Assembly (NCBI GenBank): GCA_027064245.1
Contig: JAMOPZ010000275.1
Span: forward strand, 1-10,555
DNA length: 10,555 bases
From: Campylobacterales bacterium
GTDB taxonomy: Bacteria; Campylobacterota; Campylobacteria; Campylobacterales; Arcobacteraceae
Reading direction: 5' to 3'
The position numbers and the translations under genes are program-made. Below the pieces are notes generated by a model. That model was not told the origin of the DNA. It saw nothing but the letters and a program-made list of their open reading frames with translations, and searched no databases. Below, piece after piece: positions 1 to 7,413 of the stretch. Every line of letters starts with the position of its first letter. The first letter of the stretch is position 1.

Positions 1-62
1 AAGAGTTAAAAGCTCTTGAACGTGTTCTTTGAAAGTTTTTTGTTACTAGGCTGTACTCTTTT
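1..62. other. Operon-distal tail, possibly the end of a convergent gene
   Basis: Only 62 bases follow the polymerase stop. On the plus strand a frame from base 3 reads ELKALERVL and stops with TGA at 30-32, which could be the last codons of a convergent gene, followed by a T-rich run (54-72). A weak inverted repeat (aagag/ctctt, bases 1-17) is present, but I see no convincing stem-loop terminator. The stretch is too short to decide. Confidence 0.2.
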
Positions 63-1352
63 TTATTTTTTTGCTCCGTTTAAGTTATTCTTTATAGGAT
101 TGCTTAAAATTAAGCTGTAATTAATATTTAAAATCGGATAAAAAAAGATAAAATAAATTAAAATACATGATATAATTCTTAACATAAAATATTCTAAATC
201 ATGTATTGGACCAAAACTTAATGAAAGTAAATAATATATTCTAATATTTTTAGAAAATGAATTACTAATTAATTGATTTCTCATTTTAATAACTACTAAA
301 GATATTAATACAACATAAATAGGGTAAAAATAATATCCAAAGACCATCACTTGTAATGGTAATGTATAATTAGATCCCTGAGCAAAATCCAAAGAATGTC
401 TTACTACTAATTCTGATAATTGTTGCCCTATATTAATATAATCAATATCCAATATTCTTTTTATATAAATACCTAAAAAAGACATTATATAAGAGAAGAA
501 ACCACTTTGTATATTATCATAACCATTATAGCGCATATAGTATTCTAGTCCATCAGCATTTGCCATAACTCTATTTAAAAAAATATTTACACCATCCATA
601 AATACAGAATCAGTTTTATACATACTTGATATAACTATAATAAATAATATTGATATGAAAACAAATATAGAAGAATAAATATTTATTTTTGAAAGTTCTT
701 TTTTAGTATATATATTCCTATGCATAATTAAAAATATACCAAAAGCAAATATTATAGATAATAAACTAGAGCGACCACCACCCAAAAGTAATAATATAAT
801 ATACCCAATAAGTAGAAGACTGATTATGAATTTATATTTTTTTAAAAAAAATATATATAGAAAAGATATATATAGAAAAACAGGAACAACACCAATATTT
901 ATAATCCTTAAAATAGGATTTCTTCCTTGTAAATCGACAAAACGATACAGGAACCAATGTGAAAAATCATTTTCAATCATATAAATAAATAAATCTACCT
1001 TTGAATATAAAAGCAAAGCAAGTGACATTACGTAAACTAAAAAAATTTTATTTTTATTGATAACTATTTTGACTTTCTTAAAATACCTTACATTATTAGA
1101 AATAAGCTGTTTTTTCAGTATAAAAATATAAAGGAAAAAGGAAAAAAGGAAAATTATTGAAAAAGGATTAAATCCATATTGAAAAGAAAATACTAATAAA
1201 AAAGAAATATTAGAGGAAAGCCATAAGATTTCATATACTAAAGGATCAATAATACTTGTAATTTTATTTTTAAGGTAAAATGAAATCAATGTAAAATTAA
1301 TAATAAGAACAATAAACAATGCTACTGTATTATAGTTTGTAATATTAAACAT
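63..1352 (-). CDS. Probable O-antigen/capsule repeat-unit polymerase (Wzy-like)
   Basis: A 429-residue, very hydrophobic protein with roughly 10-12 predicted membrane segments and no catalytic motif of a soluble enzyme. The topology, the LLGGGRSSLLSIIFAF segment (188-203, with GGGRSS at 191-196), a large loop after about residue 245 containing NRVMANADGLEYYM and GSNYTLPLQ, and the position in a locus that also has a flippase all fit Wzy, which joins repeat units in the periplasm. Wzy proteins share little sequence, so the call rests on topology and context. An O-acetyltransferase or another polytopic protein is less likely. The ATG at 1352 overlaps the GT2 stop by 8 bp; its Shine-Dalgarno is poor, so coupling probably drives translation. 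It is among the most AT-rich genes here (about 17-22 % GC in sampled lines) and probably the last gene of the transcript. The gene ends in TAA at 63-65. Confidence 0.85.
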   Translation of the reverse strand: MFNITNYNTVALFIVLIINFTLISFYLKNKITSIIDPLVYEILWLSSNISFLLVFSFQYGFNPFSIIFLFSFFLYIFILKKQLISNNVRYFKKVKIVINKNKIFLVYVMSLALLLYSKVDLFIYMIENDFSHWFLYRFVDLQGRNPILRIINIGVVPVFLYISFLYIFFLKKYKFIISLLLIGYIILLLLGGGRSSLLSIIFAFGIFLIMHRNIYTKKELSKINIYSSIFVFISILFIIVISSMYKTDSVFMDGVNIFLNRVMANADGLEYYMRYNGYDNIQSGFFSYIMSFLGIYIKRILDIDYINIGQQLSELVVRHSLDFAQGSNYTLPLQVMVFGYYFYPIYVVLISLVVIKMRNQLISNSFSKNIRIYYLLSLSFGPIHDLEYFMLRIISCILIYFIFFYPILNINYSLILSNPIKNNLNGAKK

Positions 1353-2238
1353 ACTTATGTAAATACACTTTTAATGCTAATAAAAAAATAAAAAACTTAT
1401 TTTGTTGTTGTGTCACATGTTTAGCACGTATTTTATTCATCTCTTCATATGATTTTTCAACTTCTGTTCTACTGATACCATCTTCTAAACATACAGAGAA
1501 TATTTCATTAAAATAAAAACTCTTTTTATTGTTTAAAAAGATAATTAAATTTAATTCGTAATCAGCGGCAATTTTATAATTAGTATCATATCTAAATATA
1601 TTAAAGAAAGTTTTTGAATAAAATGCTGCTTGATGGTGTATTGTATTATGTAAGTAAGTTTTAAAAGAGAATTTTGATTTTATAACTAATCCTGTATTAT
1701 ACTTTACATTTCCATATATAAGATCATAATTATTTTTATCAGTACTAAAAATATTATTAATAATATCACAAGACAAACAATCATCAGCACCCAAAAAAAA
1801 TAAAAAATCACCTCGCACTACATCTATCCCCTTATTCATCGCATCATAAATCCCCTTATCCTTTTCACTCACCCAATAATCAATCTTATCTTCATATTTT
1901 TTAATAATATCAACAGTTCCATCAGTAGAACCACCATCTATAATAATATACTCAACATTATCATAACTCTGGTTTATCACACTAAGTATAGTCTCTTCTA
2001 AAAACTCTTCACCATTATATACAACTGTGATGATAGATATAAGAAGTTTATCATCATAAGACTTTTTAAAATACCCTTGAGTTCTAAGACCACCTTCACC
2101 TTGTCTATTTTCTCCCTCTGGAAGAAACAAAAAAGACTCAAATTTATCTTCAGGTTTGTTTTCAATTACTGGTTTTTCTTTTGTTAAGAGTCTTGTTGTA
2201 CTATAGTTTTCATTTGTGTATATTACATCAGTCATCAT
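1345..2238 (-). CDS. Glycosyltransferase, GT2 type, with conserved N-terminal extension
   Basis: A 297-residue inverting glycosyltransferase of the GT-A fold, expected to act at the cytoplasmic membrane face. The core starts near residue 66 (LISIITVVYNGEEFLEETI), followed by IIIDGGSTDGT (98-108), SEKDKGIYDAMNKGI (124-138), FLGADD with the metal-binding acidic pair D152/D153, HHQAAFY (201-207) and AADYELNL. The first ~60 residues are not part of the catalytic fold. They contain FLFLPEG and GEGGLRTQGYFKKS, a block I recall in front of similar enzymes in related bacteria. A C-terminal hydrophobic stretch (FFIFLLALKVYL) may sit on the membrane. Two in-frame ATGs (2238, 2235) follow AGGA; the second has better spacing (7 nt). 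GC drops from ~27-38 % in the 5' part to ~12-20 % in the 3' part, near 1800. The end overlaps the next gene by 8 bp. Confidence 0.94.
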   Translation of the reverse strand: MMTDVIYTNENYSTTRLLTKEKPVIENKPEDKFESFLFLPEGENRQGEGGLRTQGYFKKSYDDKLLISIITVVYNGEEFLEETILSVINQSYDNVEYIIIDGGSTDGTVDIIKKYEDKIDYWVSEKDKGIYDAMNKGIDVVRGDFLFFLGADDCLSCDIINNIFSTDKNNYDLIYGNVKYNTGLVIKSKFSFKTYLHNTIHHQAAFYSKTFFNIFRYDTNYKIAADYELNLIIFLNNKKSFYFNEIFSVCLEDGISRTEVEKSYEEMNKIRAKHVTQQQNKFFIFLLALKVYLHKYV

Positions 2239-2557
2239 TTATTCCTAAGTATCTATTAGCTTTTAAAACTATATTCACATCATTTGTTGTCATATTGGGC
2301 TTTAAATCTAGCTTTGCTCGTATATCCTTTTTTATTGTAACTTGAGGCTTTTTATTTAATAGTTCAATTTCTTCTATATATTTTTGCTCTAATTCATAAA
2401 AAGATTTTATTTCTTTAAGATATTTATATAAATTTCTAATAAGTTTTTTATACTCTTTTTTATCACTATTTGACTTATACATAAAATATGCACCTATACT
2501 TGAAGCACCTAATGTTGATATTGCAGTTATTATATTAGTAATAATTAATTCACTCAT
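2228..2557 (-). CDS. Small membrane-anchored coiled-coil protein, unknown function
   Basis: A 109-residue protein I do not recognise. Residues ~4-27 form one hydrophobic segment (ITNIITAISTLGASSIGAYFMY), probably an uncleaved anchor. A lysine-rich helix with coiled-coil character follows (~30-70, with KKEYKKLIRNLYKYLKEIK), and the charged tail includes a KPNMTTNDVNIVLKANRYLG segment. The positive-inside rule puts the tail in the cytoplasm. Evidence that it is a real gene: the ATG at 2557 overlaps the GT4 stop (ATGA), AAAGAGG lies about 10 nt upstream, and the end overlaps the GT2 gene by 11 bp, exactly as its neighbours do. Codon use is like theirs. It could be a partner or scaffold for the glycosyltransferases, a small-holin-like protein, or an accessory insertion. 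Function is open. Confidence 0.68.
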   Translation of the reverse strand: MSELIITNIITAISTLGASSIGAYFMYKSNSDKKEYKKLIRNLYKYLKEIKSFYELEQKYIEEIELLNKKPQVTIKKDIRAKLDLKPNMTTNDVNIVLKANRYLGINDD

Positions 2558-3792
2558 TTTACTAATACCTCTTTATAAAGCTCAACATACTTCTTAGCAA
2601 CAACAACACTATCAAACTCTTTCAAAACTTTCTCTCTTGCCTTTTTACAAAGTTCATCATAATTTTCATTATTTAGAATCCACTCTATACCATCTTTTAA
2701 ATCAGTAGTATCAAATGGTTTTGCTAAATATCCTGTCTTTTTATGTTCTATCATATCGCTATTACCACCTATATCAAATCCAACAACAGGTGTACCGCAT
2801 GATAAACTTTCCATGATAGCATTTGAAAGATTTTCTTGTAAACTTGGCACTATCATAATATCAACAGCACTATACAAAGTAACTAAACTTACATCATCAG
2901 CTAAACTACCTAAATAATGAGTTTTAAATCCAAAGTCTTGAGAATTTTTAGGTTTACTACTTCCAAAAACTACAAACTCTATATTACCATTTTTAAGTTT
3001 TTTCATAGCGTTACTTAATTCTACAAAGCCTTTTCGTGGGTCACTTGTCGCACCCATTGCACCAAAGAGTACAAGCTTTTTATCTTGAGGCAAACTCCAA
3101 AGTTCTCTTGATTTTTCTTTGTCAAATGGCTTAAATATATTTGTATCTATAGGATTTGGCAGATTGATATGTTTTTTGTCTTTTAAGAGTGTACTACTTT
3201 TTGCACATTCATATAGCCATTTACTTAACCCATTTATTGTTATATTATTAATTTTAGAATAACTTTTTTGTTTTCTATTAAATACTTTACGACTTAAATC
3301 ATTTGGTTTATCACTACCAAGAACTTGACAGTTTCCACAATCACTCTCATAAGCACCACAATTTTCATCATAATGACAACCGCCAGTAAAAGCCCACATA
3401 TCATGAAGTGACCAAACTATAGGAGCTTTTATACGAGCTAACTCTTCTATCTTTATCATCCCTCCACATATCCAATGTAGATGAACTATATCAGGATTTA
3501 TCTCGTTTATTTTATCTACTACATTACTAAATCCAAAGTAAGATGCTGAGAAAAGTGTTTTTGTTCTATTTTTATAAAATCTTACAGGGATACTATCAAG
3601 AGTAGGACGAAGTTTGTTTATACCTTTAGATATCTTACTATTATCAACAAGCACAGTAAAATCATCACTACTTTTACTTTGTACCAACATTTGACTATTG
3701 ATATTTTGAGATAATAATGATTTATGAAGTCTATATGCAGCACGAGCTGCTCCACCTTGGATGTCTGATGTGTTTACTATTAGGATTTTCAT
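2554..3792 (-). CDS. Glycosyltransferase, GT4 type (GT-B fold)
   Basis: A 412-residue retaining glycosyltransferase that should transfer a sugar from a nucleotide donor to a lipid-linked acceptor on the inner face of the membrane. The N-terminal half has SDIQGGAARAAYRLHKSL (9-26), a membrane-proximal acceptor-side pattern, and DIVHLHWICGG (101-111). It continues with SLHDMWAFTGGCHY and four cysteines, C139, C145, C152 and C155, as in WcaC-like enzymes; these may bind metal. The C-terminal donor domain has NPIDTNIFKP, DPRKGF, and the signature around 317-348 with E320 and E328 (EX7E) in PSLQENLSNAIMESLSCGTP. The start ATG overlaps the pyruvyl transferase stop (ATGA) with AAAGAGG about 8 nt upstream. 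Donor and linkage cannot be read from sequence; fucose or mannose from the GDP-sugar route is possible but only inferred. Confidence 0.95.
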   Translation of the reverse strand: MKILIVNTSDIQGGAARAAYRLHKSLLSQNINSQMLVQSKSSDDFTVLVDNSKISKGINKLRPTLDSIPVRFYKNRTKTLFSASYFGFSNVVDKINEINPDIVHLHWICGGMIKIEELARIKAPIVWSLHDMWAFTGGCHYDENCGAYESDCGNCQVLGSDKPNDLSRKVFNRKQKSYSKINNITINGLSKWLYECAKSSTLLKDKKHINLPNPIDTNIFKPFDKEKSRELWSLPQDKKLVLFGAMGATSDPRKGFVELSNAMKKLKNGNIEFVVFGSSKPKNSQDFGFKTHYLGSLADDVSLVTLYSAVDIMIVPSLQENLSNAIMESLSCGTPVVGFDIGGNSDMIEHKKTGYLAKPFDTTDLKDGIEWILNNENYDELCKKAREKVLKEFDSVVVAKKYVELYKEVLVK

Positions 3793-4940
3793 TTCTGAAC
3801 CTCTTTAAGTTTTTCGATATAAATATTTAATCTCTCAACTATAGTATCTTCATAAAGTTTTACCTGTTTATCTTCATTTTTCAATATATTTATATCTATG
3901 CTATCTTCTTGTAGTGAGATATATCTCTGGCTATAAAAATTATCACTATCTATATCAGATAAAAATCCGTAAATTTTTCCCTTTTTGGGTTCTGTATAAT
4001 CTAGCACATAGTTTTTACCACTAGCTATAGTCTGTAGTACTACAGAGTGAAACCTCATACCGACATTAAAGTATGCATTTTGATACACTTCTATAGTCTC
4101 TTTTAGTGTCAAGTTCGGATTTTGTACTTTTATATTTTCTTTTTTAAGTTCCAGTGCTATACTATTTAAAAACACTCTATCGTCATTACCTATATAAAAA
4201 TAGTGCATAGGAATTAGCCGAATTTCTCTATCTTCATACTTGTCTGCCAAATCTTTAATAAAGCTTTTTAGCTCTTCATTAATATTTTTTGAGTCTTGTT
4301 GTTTGTTATACTCAAGTGGAAATTCACGTAAATTTACTGCTATATAATCTTGTGGTTTTTTACTATAAATCTTTGCATATTCCAATGTACACTCAACAGC
4401 AGGATCATAACTTGTATAAATTGAGTTAGCATCATAGAACTTATTAAACTCTTTATAAATATCTTTTAAATTATCTTTTGATTTATTGTCTCTTAGTATA
4501 GTGATGTCACAATTTAGAGATATATTTAAAACTGATTTTCTATATTTTTTATGAAACAGCGGTCCAACACCACATCCTAAAAGAGCAGTTTTTATACCTT
4601 GTTTTCGAGCCTTTTTAAAAGCATACTCAACCATAAACAACTCAGACAAGTCCATCAATGGTCCACCACCCATAGAGACTAAGTCACTCTCTTTTATAGC
4701 TTGTGAAAGTTCCTTAGAGTCTTTTGAGTTAAAAATTTCTATTTTAATATCTTTTTTGATAATCTCTTTATAAAAACTATAGTCTTCGTTTAAACTTCTC
4801 TGACTAAAAAATGGATAAAGACTTCCTAATTTAATTTCAAAATCATCATAAGTTTTATTAAAAAACGATATAAGTCCTGCAAGTATTGCTCTGTCTCCTA
4901 TAGTCTCTGTTCCGTACCAACCTATTATTGTGATTGTCAT
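3789..4940 (-). CDS. Polysaccharide pyruvyl transferase family protein
   Basis: A 383-residue member of the PS_pyruv_trans family (CsaB/WcaK/AmsJ type). These enzymes typically transfer pyruvate from phosphoenolpyruvate onto a sugar, forming a ketal and adding negative charge. Family features in order: N-terminal GWYGTETIGDRAIL at 7-20, MGGGPLMD at 90-97, LLGCGVGPL at 120-128, a central ILRDNKSKDNL, a C-terminal GMRFHSVVL at 294-302 with the conserved RFH, and EPKKGKIYGFL at 317-327. Length is normal and no key motif is missing. It is expected to be cytoplasmic, acting on lipid-linked intermediates. The ATG overlaps the stop of the radical SAM gene by 1 nt (TAATG) with AAGG upstream, and its own stop overlaps the next start by ATGA. 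Some family members are not proven pyruvyl transferases, so the exact reaction is not certain. Confidence 0.92.
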   Translation of the reverse strand: MTITIIGWYGTETIGDRAILAGLISFFNKTYDDFEIKLGSLYPFFSQRSLNEDYSFYKEIIKKDIKIEIFNSKDSKELSQAIKESDLVSMGGGPLMDLSELFMVEYAFKKARKQGIKTALLGCGVGPLFHKKYRKSVLNISLNCDITILRDNKSKDNLKDIYKEFNKFYDANSIYTSYDPAVECTLEYAKIYSKKPQDYIAVNLREFPLEYNKQQDSKNINEELKSFIKDLADKYEDREIRLIPMHYFYIGNDDRVFLNSIALELKKENIKVQNPNLTLKETIEVYQNAYFNVGMRFHSVVLQTIASGKNYVLDYTEPKKGKIYGFLSDIDSDNFYSQRYISLQEDSIDINILKNEDKQVKLYEDTIVERLNIYIEKLKEVQK

Positions 4941-6094
4941 TATAAAAACCTTACCTTTAACTCATAGATTTTCATAGCAAGCCTATTTGTTAAAATACTT
5001 TTTAAAAATACCCATACATTATTCACTTCTGCTTGTCCATTATAGTCATGAATACACCCATCACAACTATTTTTTATAATGCTTTTTCTATACTCTATAT
5101 TTTTGTCATCAAAAAATATTTTTTCGCCATCAGTTTTTCGTAAACTACCTATACTTTCACTAGCAACAGCACAGTAATACAACTCTCCTCTAGCATCAAG
5201 TGTAATACCTTCATCTTTCCATGCACAACCTAATAACCTTTTAGGTTTTCCACTATTTAACCATGAAAAAATAGAATAGTACTTAAACTTATTTCCTAAA
5301 TCTTTTGTTTGTGAAATTTGATAATGAAAAAATTCAATAGCACTTTGTTTAAGAGGACTATATATAACAGAATACTGATCTCTTAATTTATCACTCTCTA
5401 TTCTTTTGTTATCTATTCCCATTCTATACTTAATATTATAATTTTTACTTTTTGCATAAGTATCTAATTCCATCAAATAATCAATGTTTTGAGTAACAAT
5501 AGTACATCCAATATCGTAGCTATCACAATACTTATCTTGATTTTTGATAATCTCATCAATAGTAGCTGATGTTTTATCAAATGCATAGCCAATACCACGA
5601 ACAGTATTGTGAATTTCACCAACACCATCAAGGGAAATTGCTATATGAAAATTAATTCCTTTTTCTTTACAAGAAGCATAAATCTTTTCAACCTGTTTAA
5701 AAAGAGGTTTAGGACTAAATCCATGAGAAATTATGTTTAAAGACTTTAAAGAGGGAAGTTTTAAAATTTCATCTGCATATTCATAGAGATTAGGTACTAA
5801 AGATGGTTCACCGCCATTAATACCTACTGCCTCTACTTCTTTAAAAATATCATCTTGCATAAACTTAGCAAACTCTTCAACAGTAGCTTCTCCACTATGA
5901 TCCATCTGCCAGATATTACACATAACACATTTTGAATTACAATTATATGTAATAGGCAACTGTATTACCTTTGGATATTTTTTTTTACTTCCATCTATTT
6001 TAGTTAATGATGAAGTTTGTAGAAATCTTAAAGCTTTTACTATTAGAAAAAACTTTTTATTTTTTTTAATTAATTGAATTATTTGTTGTTTCAT
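4940..6094 (-). CDS. Radical SAM protein with SPASM-like C-terminus
   Basis: A 384-residue radical S-adenosylmethionine enzyme. The cluster-binding motif CNSKCVMC gives C52, C56 and C59 (CxxxCxxC), preceded by LPITYN, and the SAM-binding GGEP is at 94-97. ISLDG at 153-157 is also typical of the fold. A C-terminal cysteine set, C290 (LGCAW), C308 (YYCAV), C344 and C347 (CDGC), fits a SPASM/Twitch-type auxiliary iron-sulfur cluster. The N-terminal ~40 residues are basic and hydrophobic and could be a membrane-associating helix; there is no signal peptide. The ATG at 6094 overlaps the flippase stop (ATGA) and has AAGGG about 7 nt upstream. The stop shares 1 nt with the next gene. The substrate is unknown. 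SPASM proteins are best known for peptide modification, but no precursor peptide is visible and the context points to a glycan or its lipid carrier; that is inference. Confidence 0.93.
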   Translation of the reverse strand: MKQQIIQLIKKNKKFFLIVKALRFLQTSSLTKIDGSKKKYPKVIQLPITYNCNSKCVMCNIWQMDHSGEATVEEFAKFMQDDIFKEVEAVGINGGEPSLVPNLYEYADEILKLPSLKSLNIISHGFSPKPLFKQVEKIYASCKEKGINFHIAISLDGVGEIHNTVRGIGYAFDKTSATIDEIIKNQDKYCDSYDIGCTIVTQNIDYLMELDTYAKSKNYNIKYRMGIDNKRIESDKLRDQYSVIYSPLKQSAIEFFHYQISQTKDLGNKFKYYSIFSWLNSGKPKRLLGCAWKDEGITLDARGELYYCAVASESIGSLRKTDGEKIFFDDKNIEYRKSIIKNSCDGCIHDYNGQAEVNNVWVFLKSILTNRLAMKIYELKVRFL

Positions 6095-7413
6095 TTGAAC
6101 CCTTTTAAAAATAATGACTTTGTTTTCAAAATAAATATTATTCTTGTATCAATTCTAAAAATATCAAATATATAATATGCATATATATATGATATTAAAG
6201 ATGCATATGCAGCTCCTACTATTCCATATCTTTCAATTAAAAAATAATTTAATACTATATTAATAATCATTCCTCCCATAGTTCTATATAAATTTATTAT
6301 AGTTTTATTTTCTGCTATTAACCATCTTCCACTGGATACACCTAAGTAAACAAAAATAACAGAAAATATATGTATTGATAGTACCGATGCAGCATTTATA
6401 TATTCTTGTCCGTAAAATATTATAATTATGCTATCAGATAAAAAATAAGTAAATATTGACAATATATAGGCAATTAGTATTAAGAATACAAATATTTTTT
6501 GTATTCTTTCATAATATAATTTTTTAGAATTTTTTTTTGCATTTATTATAGATGGAAATAGTGAATTACATATTATCACTCCTATACCATACCAAGCCTC
6601 ACTCAAGCGAATAGAAGCAGAATAATAACCTACTTCTGTAGAACTAAGCATCTCTTTGATCATAACTTGATCTATTTTCATATAAACAGATACAACCATA
6701 CCACTTAAAATCAGTGGCCAACTATCTTTTAAAAGAGAAAGTGCTGTTTCTTTTTTGAATGTTAAATTTTGAATGTTAAATTTTGAATTATTTTTTATAT
6801 AAAAATAGATAAATCCACATGCCAAAACAAAACTATCAAAAAGTATTACCCAAGCAAAATCTATTAGTGGGGCATTACTAAGTATAAGTGCTATTTTAAC
6901 CATACTACTCATAAAAAGAGTTATGATGTTTGCATAGACTACATACTTGCTAAGCACTTTTGACTGAAAATACATATCTATGACATTAAAAGACTGAAAT
7001 ATCGTAGCAGATGCTATGATGAACACTATCATATTTGTATAATGATCATTAGAGGTAAAGTTTACTGCTATTGCTAAGATGATCAATACTCCAATAGCTC
7101 CCATCAGCTTGAGCCAAAAAGCCGTGCCAATGAGTTCATCTCTTCTGCTTTCATCTTTTACTAATTCTCTTACAACTATCCCATCAAGCCCAAGAGTTGC
7201 AACAGCAGTAAAAAGTCCCACAAAACTACTAGCATACGACAAAAGTCCATATTGTTCGGGCCCTAAATATCTCGCCACCCAAACGCCTACAAAAAGACCA
7301 ACTGCCATACGAAGTATTTTTTCACCAAAAAGCCATGAGGTATTTTTGAAGTATCTCATAAAGCCAGAGTGATCTCGCAGGTTTTGGATTTTGGATATTA
7401 AACTTTGAATCAA
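6091..7413 (-). CDS. Wzx-type polysaccharide flippase
   Basis: A 440-residue inner-membrane protein of the polysaccharide transporter (PST/MOP) superfamily, expected to flip undecaprenyl-linked repeat units to the periplasm. It has about 12 hydrophobic segments and the family-typical N-terminus (NTSWLFGEKILRMAVGLFVG, then VARYLGPEQYGLLSYA). Later segments include SWPLILSGMVVSVYMKIDQV and EVGYYSASIRLSEAWY. The longest frame starts at TTG 7413, which overlaps the RhuM-family stop (TTGA). A shorter alternative is ATG 7359 (Met19), but neither has a clear Shine-Dalgarno. I favour the TTG because the extra 18 residues (with KIQNLRDHSGFMRYF) look like N-termini I recall from related flippases. Residues 209-220, a loop after about the sixth membrane segment, are encoded by a 14-bp tandem repeat. 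GC falls from ~35 % in the 5' part to ~13-15 % in sampled lines below ~6540, suggesting a mosaic gene. Confidence 0.9.
   Translation of the reverse strand: MIQSLISKIQNLRDHSGFMRYFKNTSWLFGEKILRMAVGLFVGVWVARYLGPEQYGLLSYASSFVGLFTAVATLGLDGIVVRELVKDESRRDELIGTAFWLKLMGAIGVLIILAIAVNFTSNDHYTNMIVFIIASATIFQSFNVIDMYFQSKVLSKYVVYANIITLFMSSMVKIALILSNAPLIDFAWVILFDSFVLACGFIYFYIKNNSKFNIQNLTFKKETALSLLKDSWPLILSGMVVSVYMKIDQVMIKEMLSSTEVGYYSASIRLSEAWYGIGVIICNSLFPSIINAKKNSKKLYYERIQKIFVFLILIAYILSIFTYFLSDSIIIIFYGQEYINAASVLSIHIFSVIFVYLGVSSGRWLIAENKTIINLYRTMGGMIINIVLNYFLIERYGIVGAAYASLISYIYAYYIFDIFRIDTRIIFILKTKSLFLKGFK
6753..6788. repeat. 14-bp tandem repeat, about 2.6 copies, inside the flippase gene
   Basis: On the plus strand the unit ttttgaatgttaaa occurs at 6753-6766 and 6767-6780, followed by a partial copy (ttttgaat) at 6781-6788. 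The copies are perfect. The repeat encodes codons 209-220 of the flippase (SKFNIQNLTFKK), a predicted cytoplasmic loop. Since 14 is not a multiple of three, gain or loss of one unit would frameshift the gene. Confidence 0.88.
7387..7410. repeat. Degenerate copy of the flippase repeat at the gene's 5' end
   Basis: Read on the minus strand this 24-mer matches the 24-mer at 6765-6788 at 20 of 24 positions, and all four differences are transitions. It covers codons 2-9 of the flippase and abuts the TTG start codon. In such AT-rich DNA the match could be partly chance, so I rate it as suggestive only. Confidence 0.4.

Noticed and set aside
1..17. Inverted repeat aagag-7 nt-ctctt as a terminator of the operon
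   Set aside because: The stem is only five weak pairs, it lies 46 bases past the polymerase stop, and no T-run follows it on the minus strand.
6753..6788. CRISPR-like or insertion-sequence origin of the short repeat
   Set aside because: The units are 14 bp, directly adjacent with no spacers, and there is no transposase or terminal inverted repeat nearby.
7079..7372. Plus-strand open frame of about 97 codons opposite the flippase gene
   Set aside because: It lies wholly antisense to a conserved membrane protein, has Ser/Pro/Thr-rich low-information sequence and no recognisable domain; it is the shadow of the real gene.
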